Shown here: in pieces, positions 1-4,991 of the stretch
Numbering within the stretch: the stretch's first letter is position 1
Layout: each line of letters opens with the position of its first letter
NCBI GenBank assembly: GCA_964396025.1
Contig: CAYNBT010000034.1
Coordinates: 1 to 6,137, forward strand
Direction: 5' to 3'
DNA: 6,137 bases
Source: CAYNBT01 sp964396025
Lineage (GTDB): Bacteria > Patescibacteriota > WWE3 > UBA101185 > UBA10185
The notes under the pieces: generated by a model
Seen by the model: only the letters and a program-made list of their open reading frames with translations
What the model was told of the DNA's origin: nothing
The model's database searches: none
Made by a program: the position numbers and the translations under genes

Positions 1-561
1 AGGGAGAGTGTTCTGAATGCCTTGGCAAGCCGTGCATTGTGCACGCTGTTTGAGCATTTCAGACCTTTCTCCCTAGTAAAATCAAGGGAAGTTGTTGTGA
101 GGTAAGGTGTCAGAATTTTTGTTCATCCACCTTACCTGTGTTCAGCACCCACGCTATTAATGCGTGCCCTAAGGGTTACAATCCCTTTCGGAGTAGTACA
201 GAACACAATCCCCAACATGCATCGATGTTTTTTTCATCTAATGCAAAATTGAGAACCACAACAACTTCATTAAGTTTCCGTAGGAGGTTAGGTAACGCAT
301 TGGCTGTCGGCGACGGTACCAATCGGCGAAGCGCGGGCGGCAGGCTAAGAGCTCAATACCATACAGAGCCAGCCGCTAATGCTATCCTAACCTTTTCACT
401 GCATTGTGAATCGCCGCTTGCATATCAGCCTGCCTAGTTTTTTCAGCAGGGGAGCAAGCGACTTAGCAGTGTTTCGGTGCGGTAATAATAAGCGTATATG
501 CCAGGCCACTATTCTGGGCCGGTGCGCGTGTTTACCACTAACCGAATTTACCTACAGATTA
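1..561 (-). ncRNA. Large structured non-coding RNA of unknown class (3' end lies beyond the window)
   Basis: No credible ORF covers this stretch, but its minus strand is full of helices. In plus coordinates they are: 88-99/257-268 (12 bp, perfect), 100-109/128-137 (10 bp, perfect, directly adjacent), 138-143/201-206, 150-154/162-166, 171-175/183-187, 285-292/386-393 (8 bp) continuing as 297-301/378-382, 395-399/406-410, 415-421/454-460 with inner 429-433/446-450, 473-478/541-546 with inner 481-485/532-536, and a 3' domain 1-7/68-74 capped by hairpin 31-36/40-45. A 5-bp helix 280-284/551-555 would close the 5' domain. A TTGACA/TGtTAATGT promoter ends at 568, so transcription starts near 561 and runs leftward. 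I see no tmRNA tag or tRNA-like ends, no RNase P or SRP core motifs. No terminator is seen before position 1, so the RNA is probably cut by the window edge. The class and function are unknown; the non-coding, structured nature is well supported. Confidence 0.72.
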
Positions 562-567
562 CGTGTA

Positions 568-596
568 ACATTAACATAGTTATAGGTTATTGTCAA
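568..596 (-). promoter_or_regulatory. Sigma70-type promoter of the left structured RNA
   Basis: On the minus strand a perfect TTGACA (591-596) is followed after 17 bp by TAATGT (568-573), preceded by TG one base upstream (extended -10). The predicted start is near 561. It lies just downstream of the terminator at 610-650, so the left RNA is its own transcription unit. Confidence 0.7.
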
Positions 597-609
597 TACT
601 GAAGAGAAT

Positions 610-650
610 AAAAAAAACCGCACAGGGATAGCTTAGCTATTTGTGCGGTT
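610..650 (-). terminator. Intrinsic terminator of the right structured RNA
   Basis: The stem is 616-624/642-650 (9 bp, GC-rich core), with an inner 5-bp hairpin 628-632/636-640 and a 3-nt loop. On the minus strand it is followed by a run of U (plus-strand A at 610-615). The plus-strand side has only a broken T run, so it works mainly leftward and ends the RNA that starts near 1110. Confidence 0.85.
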
Positions 651-1110
651 GTATTTGAGAAAAAAAGAGGTGCGTGAGATGGTTTCGTTTTGATATTCGA
701 AATCACCCGAGTAAGTTTCCGCTTATGCTCCCACCAGACCGTTAGGTCTAATTCGGTGTGCACTTTGCGATAACTGTACTAAATCCCAAAAGGTGCTGCA
801 CTGTGTTGTTAGCATCTTCCTTTTGAGACCACGCACCTCCTGCAGCTGTTCAAGGCGACATATTATGTCTTACACAACGAATTATCCCCTGTCCCCATGG
901 TCATGCAAATTGCTTCGCATGATGAGTGGGTGGGACCTTGAACTTATTATTTGTAGGTGTTTGGTTTGGACAATAAAGCGTAGTCCTTACCATCAAACGT
1001 TCATCACTTAATCAGCGATGTCCTTGAAGTAGCTTACTACATGCGCAGACCTGCATTAGCTAGGTGGCACATGTCCGCAGCACTTCAGTGGAAACCTACA
1101 GTGAAATTAT
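610..1110 (-). ncRNA. Second large structured non-coding RNA, about 500 nt, complete
   Basis: It is bounded by a minus-strand promoter (1117-1146) and a minus-strand intrinsic terminator (610-650), with no credible ORF between. Helices in plus coordinates: 952-958/1094-1100 (7 bp, closes the 5' domain), 1025-1030/1082-1087, 1002-1008/1014-1020, 848-855/936-943 (8 bp, perfect), 892-895/932-935, 902-906/917-921, 857-861/865-869, 667-676/830-839 (10 bp, perfect, enclosing about 150 nt), and 736-740/745-749 with outer 732-735/755-758. The hairpin at 1002-1020 forms a G-U pair only when read on the minus strand, which agrees with the promoter direction. An alternative helix 791-796/833-838 competes with the 10-bp helix. 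An isolated T-loop-like hairpin (691-705) is present, but no acceptor stem can be paired. I do not recognise the class; a covariance search would be decisive. Confidence 0.72.
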
Positions 1111-1116
1111 GAGAGA

Positions 1117-1146
1117 ATGATAACATATGCTATGAGTCTTTGTCAA
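1117..1146 (-). promoter_or_regulatory. Sigma70-type promoter of the right structured RNA
   Basis: A perfect TTGACA (1141-1146, minus strand) lies 18 bp upstream of TATCAT (1117-1122, five of six consensus bases), with TG positioned for an extended -10. The predicted start is near 1110. The promoter resembles that at 568-596: both carry TATGTTA across the -10 border, and both lead to CTGTAGGT near the RNA 5' end. Confidence 0.75.
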
Positions 1147-1195
1147 GTATATTTCAATACTGTCATTTGGGCTTTAAACCGTAGGAGGTGAAAAA

Positions 1196-1303
1196 ATGGC
1201 TCAAAAACATGCTGGAAACAACACATGCCTTTTCTGTGAAAACAAGACAGAAGGCAAACAAAAGATGTCGCGGTCCTTTACAATTGCTAACAAGCAATCT
1301 TAA
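1196..1303 (+). CDS. 35-residue CxxC mini-protein, function unknown
   Basis: The ATG follows a near-perfect Shine-Dalgarno (AGGAGGTG at 1183-1190) with a 5-nt gap, the strongest in the window, which is the main reason to call this short gene. The product starts MAQKHAG and contains TCLFCENK, so Cys11 and Cys14 form a CxxC with His5 nearby. One CxxC could contribute half a zinc site, perhaps as a dimer, or be a redox motif. It is Lys/Asn rich with no membrane segment. The CLFC context faintly recalls the start of ribosomal protein S18, but the rest does not match. The last 11 codons and stop lie inside the terminator hairpin at 1270-1321. It is divergent from the structured RNA promoter. A weak promoter may exist (GTGAAA 1101-1106, TATGCT 1126-1131, 19-bp spacing), but I am unsure of it. 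An alternative reading is a regulatory leader peptide. Confidence 0.62.
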   Translation: MAQKHAGNNTCLFCENKTEGKQKMSRSFTIANKQS

Positions 1304-1321
1304 GGGGCCGCAGTTTTTTTT
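1270..1321 (+). terminator. Intrinsic terminator overlapping the CxxC mini-gene
   Basis: Arms 1270-1280 and 1301-1311 form an 11-bp stem with two G-U pairs (plus-strand reading), holding an inner hairpin 1283-1287/1294-1298. It is followed by eight T at 1314-1321. The stop codon of the 35-codon ORF (1301-1303) sits in the 3' arm. There is no T run on the minus side, so it is not a good terminator for gyrB, which converges from the right. Confidence 0.85.
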
Positions 1322-1353
1322 CTGTACTATTCTCAATAACTCAAAACTAAAAT

Positions 1354-3333
1354 TTAAGTAATATCCACGTTTGCATCTTTGGCGTGAGTTTGAATGAATC
1401 TTTTTCTTGGTCCAACTTCTTCGCCCATTAACATAGTGAATACTTCATCAGCGCGTGCAGCATCGGCTACATCGATTTGTTTTAGAAAGCGGGTTTCGGG
1501 ATTCATTGTGGTTTCCCAAAGTTCAACGTCGTTCATTTCGCCCAAACCCTTGAATCGCTGAATGATTGATTTTGCACCATCGCTGGTCTTTTGGAATGCA
1601 TTAAGCGCTTTGTCGTTAAAAAGGTATTTTTTGTTTTTGCCCCAAGTTGCCTTGTACAAAGGAGGCATTGCCACATAAACATGGCCATTTTCCACAAGTT
1701 CTTTCATGTGGCGGTAGAAAAAGGTTAGGTATAGGGTCATAATGTGCATTCCGTCGGAATCAGCATCAGCCATGATTATTAATTTTCCGTAGCGAAGTTT
1801 GCTTGGGTTGTACTGCTCCCCTATTCCTGCGCCAATGGCTATAATGAGATTTTTGAATTTATCTGAGTCAATTATTTTATCCAAACGTGCGCGCTCGGTG
1901 TTCAATACTTTTCCAAAAAGAGGCAAAATTGCTTGAATCTTTCTGTTTCTACCTTGCTTAGCTGAACCACCTGCAGAATCTCCTTCAACTATAAAGAGTT
2001 CGGTTTTGGCAGAGTCTTTTTCTGAACAATCGGCCAGTTTCCCTGGTAGTACTCCCCCACCCTCCAAAGCCGTTTTTCTGATAACAGTATCTCTTGCAGC
2101 CTTTGCAGCCATTCGGGCTTTGAATGCCAAAATGTTCTTTTCTATGATTGCGGAGGCGTCTTTGGGGTTTTCTTCAAAAAACGCCTCAAGCGCATCTTTA
2201 ACTACAGTTTCTACTGCGGGTCTTACGTTTGAATTTCCCAATTTTGCTTTGGTTTGACCTTCAAACTGAAGAATGTCCGAGTTAAGCTTTACTGAAATTA
2301 CTGCGGTTAGACCTTCTTTTAGATCGTCGCCGGAAAGATTTGTATCTTTGTCTTTTAAAAAGCCTTTGTTTCTTGCATAGTCGTTTACGGATCTGGTGAG
2401 AGCTGTTTTGAATCCAGTTAGATGTGTTCCACCTTCTGGAGTTTTGATGTGATTGGCAAAGCAAAGTACGTTTTCGTTAAAGGAATCGTTATATTGAAGC
2501 GCAACCTCTACATCAACCCCATCATTTTCTTTTTTAACATGGAATAATGTTTCGTTTAGAACTTCTTTATTTCTGTTAAGAAGTCTTAGATATGATTTTA
2601 CTCCGCCTTCAAAGTAAAACGCATGTTCTGTGCCGTCTCTGTGGTCTACAAGTTCAAATTTAATTCCGGCAGTTAAAAACGCGTATTCGCGAATTGAGTT
2701 GAGAAAGAATTTGTTTTTGAAGTCTACTGTTTCAAAGATTGTGGCGTCAGGTTTGAACTGTACCAGTGTTCCTGATTCATAATCCCAAGCAGCAACGTCC
2801 ATAAGCCATTCGGCGCCTTTTACCTTGGAAACCGGTTTTTTTGGATCCAGCTTTTCTACCGGCCTTAGAACTTTTCCACCGTTTGCGTATTCTTGAATAA
2901 CTGTTTCTTTTCCGCGCTTAACTACAACCCTGCACCATTCTGAAAGTGCGTTCACAACCGATGCTCCAACTCCGTGAAGACCGCTGGAAACTTTGTATCC
3001 CCCGCCTCCGAACTTACCACCCGCGTGGAGTTTGGTATAAGCAAGTTCTAATGCAGTGACATTGTATCCGGCTTTCATTCCATAAGGAATTCCCCTTCCA
3101 TTATCGTATACACCTACAGAACCGTCTTCAAAAAATTCTATCTTGATATGATTAGCAAAACCTGCAATGGCTTCGTCCATGGAATTGTTGATGATTTCTG
3201 TAACTAAATGGTTCAAGCCGTTGATATCTGTGGAGCCAATATACATCCCAGGACGCTTACGAACTGGATCTAATCCCTCTAAAACTTGAATATGATCGGC
3301 TGTATAATTGCTTTGATTAGGTTTGTCTGCCAT
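1354..3333 (-). CDS. gyrB: DNA gyrase subunit B (ATP-dependent type IIA topoisomerase)
   Basis: 659 residues, a normal length for compact bacterial GyrB. The GHKL ATPase domain has the Bergerat motifs: Glu46 and Asn50 in EIINNSMDEA, Asp77 in DNGRGIP (77-83), and the lid around 105-122 (GGKFGGGG to GLHGVG). The transducer lysine motif QTKAKLGN is at 360-367. The TOPRIM domain has EGDSAGG (450-456) and the Mg-binding DADSD (523-527). The C-terminal Toprim tail has KGLGEMN (595-601) and LWETTM (605-610), and ends in VDIT like other GyrB. With GyrA it introduces negative supercoils ahead of replication forks. ParE is the alternative; the compact tail and overall pattern favour GyrB. One oddity: Phe473 stands where E. 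coli has Lys447 (PLKGK). The start is the canonical N-terminus before YTADHIQVLEGLDPVRKRPG. No Shine-Dalgarno is present and the -10 box is only 10 nt upstream, implying a near-leaderless mRNA. No gyrA is in view. Confidence 0.96.
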   Translation of the reverse strand: MADKPNQSNYTADHIQVLEGLDPVRKRPGMYIGSTDINGLNHLVTEIINNSMDEAIAGFANHIKIEFFEDGSVGVYDNGRGIPYGMKAGYNVTALELAYTKLHAGGKFGGGGYKVSSGLHGVGASVVNALSEWCRVVVKRGKETVIQEYANGGKVLRPVEKLDPKKPVSKVKGAEWLMDVAAWDYESGTLVQFKPDATIFETVDFKNKFFLNSIREYAFLTAGIKFELVDHRDGTEHAFYFEGGVKSYLRLLNRNKEVLNETLFHVKKENDGVDVEVALQYNDSFNENVLCFANHIKTPEGGTHLTGFKTALTRSVNDYARNKGFLKDKDTNLSGDDLKEGLTAVISVKLNSDILQFEGQTKAKLGNSNVRPAVETVVKDALEAFFEENPKDASAIIEKNILAFKARMAAKAARDTVIRKTALEGGGVLPGKLADCSEKDSAKTELFIVEGDSAGGSAKQGRNRKIQAILPLFGKVLNTERARLDKIIDSDKFKNLIIAIGAGIGEQYNPSKLRYGKLIIMADADSDGMHIMTLYLTFFYRHMKELVENGHVYVAMPPLYKATWGKNKKYLFNDKALNAFQKTSDGAKSIIQRFKGLGEMNDVELWETTMNPETRFLKQIDVADAARADEVFTMLMGEEVGPRKRFIQTHAKDANVDIT

Positions 3334-3342
3334 AACCAGAGT

Positions 3343-3371
3343 ATTCTAAAGGATAGAATGATTTTTTTAAA
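3343..3371 (-). promoter_or_regulatory. Promoter of gyrB, placed for a near-leaderless mRNA
   Basis: On the minus strand TAGAAT (3343-3348, five of six) has TTTAAA (3366-3371, four of six) 17 bp upstream. The predicted start near 3336 is only about three bases before the ATG at 3333. No Shine-Dalgarno occurs in the gap, which agrees with leaderless initiation. Confidence 0.5.
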
Positions 3372-3399
3372 GAGGCTGGGTATGTTAACTCACTCGTAC

Positions 3400-3428
3400 T
3401 AGACTATAGGATTGATTTGTGATACAAT
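3400..3428 (+). promoter_or_regulatory. Extended -10 promoter of the 98-residue membrane protein gene
   Basis: TGaTACAAT (TG at 3420-3421, -10 at 3423-3428) is a clear extended -10. The -35 position (3400-3405, TAGACT) is weak, as is common with extended -10 promoters. The predicted start is near 3435, giving a leader of roughly 38 nt. The same TGaTAC element recurs at 3942-3950. Confidence 0.6.
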
Positions 3429-3472
3429 GCTTGGGATGTTTTTACTGTGCCAGACCTGATTTAGAGGAGATT

Positions 3473-3769
3473 ATGAAAAAATTAATGTTTGCGCGCCTTG
3501 TTCGAGTTCTAGTGGCCAAAGGGATTGGAGAGTTCTACAAGTTCCTGACCTTTGGTTTACTGGGGTATGCGGTTACTCTCGCTTTTTGGCCTGCAACTGC
3601 GTTCCCCCTGATGTTTACTGTGATTGCTTTGGCCATTGGAGCCGGGCAATCTCTCAGGTCTTTGTCCATGACGAAGATGGACGTGAACGTTAGTTCAGAG
3701 CTGATTCACACCCAACTTATCAGTGCCACGATAGTGTTGCTGATTGGCTGGGTTGTTGCAAGGCTGTAA
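3473..3769 (+). CDS. Small membrane protein, three predicted spans, unknown function
   Basis: 98 residues. I chose the ATG at 3473 because AGAGGAG (3463-3469) lies just upstream; an in-frame GTG at 3419 would place the promoter -10 inside the gene. The protein opens with a basic stretch (MKKLMFARLVRVLVAKG), followed by hydrophobic segments at about 22-39, 44-59 and 81-96. A polar loop (about 60-80, with SLRSLSMTKMDVNVSS) separates spans two and three. The basic N-terminus suggests that end is cytoplasmic. No catalytic motif or known family is recognisable. It stands alone as a transcription unit: its own promoter (3400-3428), gyrB diverging to the left, and its own terminator at 3799-3842. 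Like the other small plus-strand genes here, it looks lineage-specific. Existence of the gene is well supported; its function is unknown. Confidence 0.85.
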   Translation: MKKLMFARLVRVLVAKGIGEFYKFLTFGLLGYAVTLAFWPATAFPLMFTVIALAIGAGQSLRSLSMTKMDVNVSSELIHTQLISATIVLLIGWVVARL

Positions 3770-3798
3770 AGCCAATTGGTAATCCGCCTAGCTGTTTC

Positions 3799-3842
3799 AA
3801 AAAACCGTTACTTATGCTAAACGCAGAGTAGCGGTTTTTTTT
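3799..3842 (+). terminator. Intrinsic terminator, repeated family copy 1
   Basis: The stem 3799-3812/3827-3840 is up to 14 bp (one G-U pair). The 14-nt loop contains a small TGC/GCA inner pairing. The T tract is 3835-3842. Positions 3802-3841 match 4942-4981 at 39 of 40 bases, loop included, and a diverged relative is at 6098-6137. Confidence 0.9.
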
Positions 3843-3852
3843 ATTCTGAAGC

Positions 3853-3889
3853 GAAAATGAGGCTATATAAACCGAAGCTCTTCATTTTC
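3853..3889 (+). repeat. Perfect 8-bp inverted repeat upstream of the 3981 gene promoter
   Basis: GAAAATGA (3853-3860) and its exact reverse complement (3882-3889) are separated by 21 bases. It lies between the terminator at 3799-3842 and the -35 at 3923. It could be a protein-binding site or an RNA hairpin, but no T tract follows, so it is not an obvious terminator. Its function is not assignable. Confidence 0.4.
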
Positions 3890-3922
3890 TTAGATCTGAG
3901 TTGTTTGTGCTTCCGTATCATT

Positions 3923-3950
3923 TTGACATTTAGCCGCATTATGATACTAT
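3923..3950 (+). promoter_or_regulatory. Promoter of the 117-residue protein gene
   Basis: A perfect TTGACA (3923-3928), a 16-bp spacer, and TACTAT (3945-3950) with TG at 3942-3943 make an extended -10. The predicted start is near 3957, giving a leader of about 24 nt that contains the GAGGAGG Shine-Dalgarno. Confidence 0.75.
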
Positions 3951-3980
3951 GAGTCCAAATCTTCTTTGAGGAGGCTAATT

Positions 3981-4334
3981 ATGTCTTACGTTCGAACGTT
4001 TGAAGAACTAATCTCTGCTTTGGAGGCATGTGGCCCTGAAAACCCTGTTTTTGCACGCTATACCTTCTTGACCCCAGCAGACGTGGAGAAAACCTTATAC
4101 CTTGCATTCAAAGCTCCAGTTGGGGAGATGCATACGCAAAGCGGTAGTATTGTTGCAGCAGACGCTTTGACTGGATTCGAAACATCTCCTCGTCAAGTAC
4201 AGGGTGATGTTACGTTTACGTACGCAGGTATTCTGTTGGCTGAGACCTGCTTTTATCCAGAGATGTTTGTTAGTCTTGAACTGATTGACCGGTCTCAGGT
4301 TCCGGTAGGGCTTTTTTGGGCAGAGGAAATTTAG
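3981..4334 (+). CDS. Acidic soluble protein of 117 residues, unknown function
   Basis: The ATG at 3981 follows GAGGAGG (3968-3974) with a 6-nt gap. An in-frame TTG at 3966 is rejected because it would sit on top of this Shine-Dalgarno. The protein starts MSYVRTFEELISALEACGPE, a likely amphipathic helix. A central mixed alpha/beta portion follows, then alternating hydrophobic strands near 76-100 (DVTFTYAGILLAE, MFVSLELID), ending GLFWAEEI. There are two cysteines (17 and 90). It has no signal peptide, membrane span or known catalytic motif, so a small cytoplasmic alpha/beta protein is likely. It has a strong promoter of its own (3923-3950). No family is recognised. It is a separate unit from its neighbours, and a downstream terminator is only weakly visible (4371-4421). 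Confidence 0.85.
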   Translation: MSYVRTFEELISALEACGPENPVFARYTFLTPADVEKTLYLAFKAPVGEMHTQSGSIVAADALTGFETSPRQVQGDVTFTYAGILLAETCFYPEMFVSLELIDRSQVPVGLFWAEEI

Positions 4335-4370
4335 GTGTGTGTTAGCAATGTGACTCATCGCGTACACCAA

Positions 4371-4421
4371 AGCAGATCCCGGCTATATCGCATCGAACAC
4401 GACCCTTCTGCTGACTTTTTT
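4371..4421 (+). terminator. Possible weak terminator after the 117-residue protein gene
   Basis: A 6-bp stem AGCAGA/TCTGCT (4371-4376/4407-4412) with a 30-nt loop is followed three bases later by six T (4416-4421). The loop is large and the stem modest, so this is only a candidate. No copy of the repeated terminator family follows this gene. Confidence 0.3.
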
Positions 4422-4450
4422 CATAGCATATTCTTTACAGGGTGTTAGGG

Positions 4451-4548
4451 ATGAAAAATTTCAGCATGTTACTGAGGCGCACTAGTATAGCCATATCGGT
4501 GTTCTAGGGTTTGTAGTTGCTATTACAGCGCATTTCTTCTTGCGTTAA
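4451..4548 (+). pseudogene. Possible frameshifted remnant of a one-span membrane peptide
   Basis: From the ATG at 4451 the frame reads MKNFSMLLRRTSIAISVF and stops at TAG 4505-4507. The -1 frame, open across that point, reads LGFVVAITAHFFLR and stops at TAA 4546-4548. Joined near 4501-4504 they give about 31 residues: a basic N-terminus, one hydrophobic span, and a short basic end, typical of a small membrane peptide. A missing base would explain this. The Shine-Dalgarno is weak (AGGGTG seven bases upstream). The match between halves could be chance, so confidence is low. It fills most of the 276-bp gap between 4334 and 4611. Confidence 0.3.
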
Positions 4549-4610
4549 TCTCAAATGACACATCAGTTGATGAGTTTTACTTAGCAACAAGACTTCACAT
4601 AGGAGAGAAA

Positions 4611-4931
4611 ATGAACGATCAATACATTTGGAGTGCAACACTAAACAATGGTATCAATGTCTTTGCGACACAAGTACCTCATGAAGTTGTAGGGTCTATC
4701 GTAGATTTTGGTGGTTCTGTCTGGGCGTTTGTGCGTACAGATAGTGTTGAGTGTCACGGGTGCTCTGTTGTTGTAGATGCAAGCCGTAATGTCTACATTG
4801 TAGTTGGAGGTTCAGGTGAAGCTGTTGCCATTGGTAGAAACACAACAGCAGTTGCTCGTGATGGAGTTATGGTGGGTGGCAATGTGAATGGCTCCATCAT
4901 CACCGGTAATAACAGATTCGGTAACTGGTAG
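4611..4931 (+). CDS. Gly/Val/Asn-rich 106-residue protein with a possible beta-roll tail
   Basis: The ATG follows AGGAGAG (4601-4607). The product starts MNDQYIWSATLNNG and is almost entirely beta-type: alternating Val/Ile strands, few charged residues, no signal peptide and no membrane helix. A CHGC motif occupies 48-51. The last 40 residues hold repeats of the form aliphatic-G-x-N (IGRN 74-77, VGGN 88-91, TGNN 98-101). The first two are 14 residues apart, resembling the AVAIG turns of YadA-type trimeric adhesin head repeats or other beta-solenoids; this is resemblance only. The tail GGNVNGSIITGNN also recalls Gly/Asn motifs seen in linkers of bacterial signalling proteins. The promoter is unclear; ATGACA at 4555-4560 is a possible -35, with an inverted repeat CATCA/TGATG at 4561-4572 beside it. 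The gene ends at repeated terminator copy 2. Function unknown. Confidence 0.82.
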   Translation: MNDQYIWSATLNNGINVFATQVPHEVVGSIVDFGGSVWAFVRTDSVECHGCSVVVDASRNVYIVVGGSGEAVAIGRNTTAVARDGVMVGGNVNGSIITGNNRFGNW

Positions 4932-4941
4932 AAGGTTTTAT

Positions 4942-4981
4942 AAACCGTTACTTATGCTAAAAGCAGAGTAGCGGTTTTTTT
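4942..4981 (+). terminator. Intrinsic terminator, repeated family copy 2
   Basis: The stem is 4942-4952/4967-4977, with a T tract at 4975-4981. It differs from the copy at 3802-3841 by one loop base (4962 A against 3822 C). It lies 10 nt beyond the holB stop. Its minus-side U run is short and interrupted, so it may serve holB only weakly. Confidence 0.9.
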
Positions 4982-4991
4982 GTGTCCGCCC

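Noticed and set aside
138..437. 99-codon open frame on the plus strand
   Set aside because: It has no Shine-Dalgarno, its composition is unlike a folded protein, and it runs antisense across nested helices of the structured RNA.
691..705. T-arm-like hairpin (TGAT-TTCGAAT-ATCA, minus strand)
   Set aside because: The stem is only four pairs, and no acceptor, D-arm or CCA end can be fitted to make a tRNA or tmRNA.
271..721. Ten-base segment CGGAAACTTA shared by both RNAs (minus strand, 271-280 and 712-721)
   Set aside because: A shared 10-mer between two sequences of about 500 bases is not rare, and its structural context differs in the two RNAs.
974..984. Minus-strand ACTACGCTTTA, identical to part of the E. 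coli tmRNA tag region
   Set aside because: The frame does not continue as a tag ending in ALAA plus stop, and no tRNA-like domain with paired ends exists around it. Probably chance.
793..1011. 72-codon open frame on the plus strand
   Set aside because: No ribosome site, a Cys/Arg/Ser-rich low-quality product, and it is antisense to the right structured RNA.
2006..2257. Plus-strand open frame within gyrB
   Set aside because: It is a shadow of the gyrB coding strand with no ribosome site; the same applies to the short frames at 2282-2464, 4095-4370, 5161-5389 and 5443-5646.
3419..3472. Upstream GTG extension of the 98-residue protein
   Set aside because: It would place the gene start upstream of the predicted transcription start (about 3435) and over the -10 box; the ATG at 3473 has its own Shine-Dalgarno.
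3966..3980. Upstream TTG start for the 117-residue protein
   Set aside because: It overlaps the GAGGAGG Shine-Dalgarno that serves the ATG at 3981.
3802..4981. Integron attC sites
   Set aside because: The repeated hairpins lack the RYYYAAC/GTTRRRY core pairs and end in T tracts, so they fit intrinsic terminators. No integrase is present.
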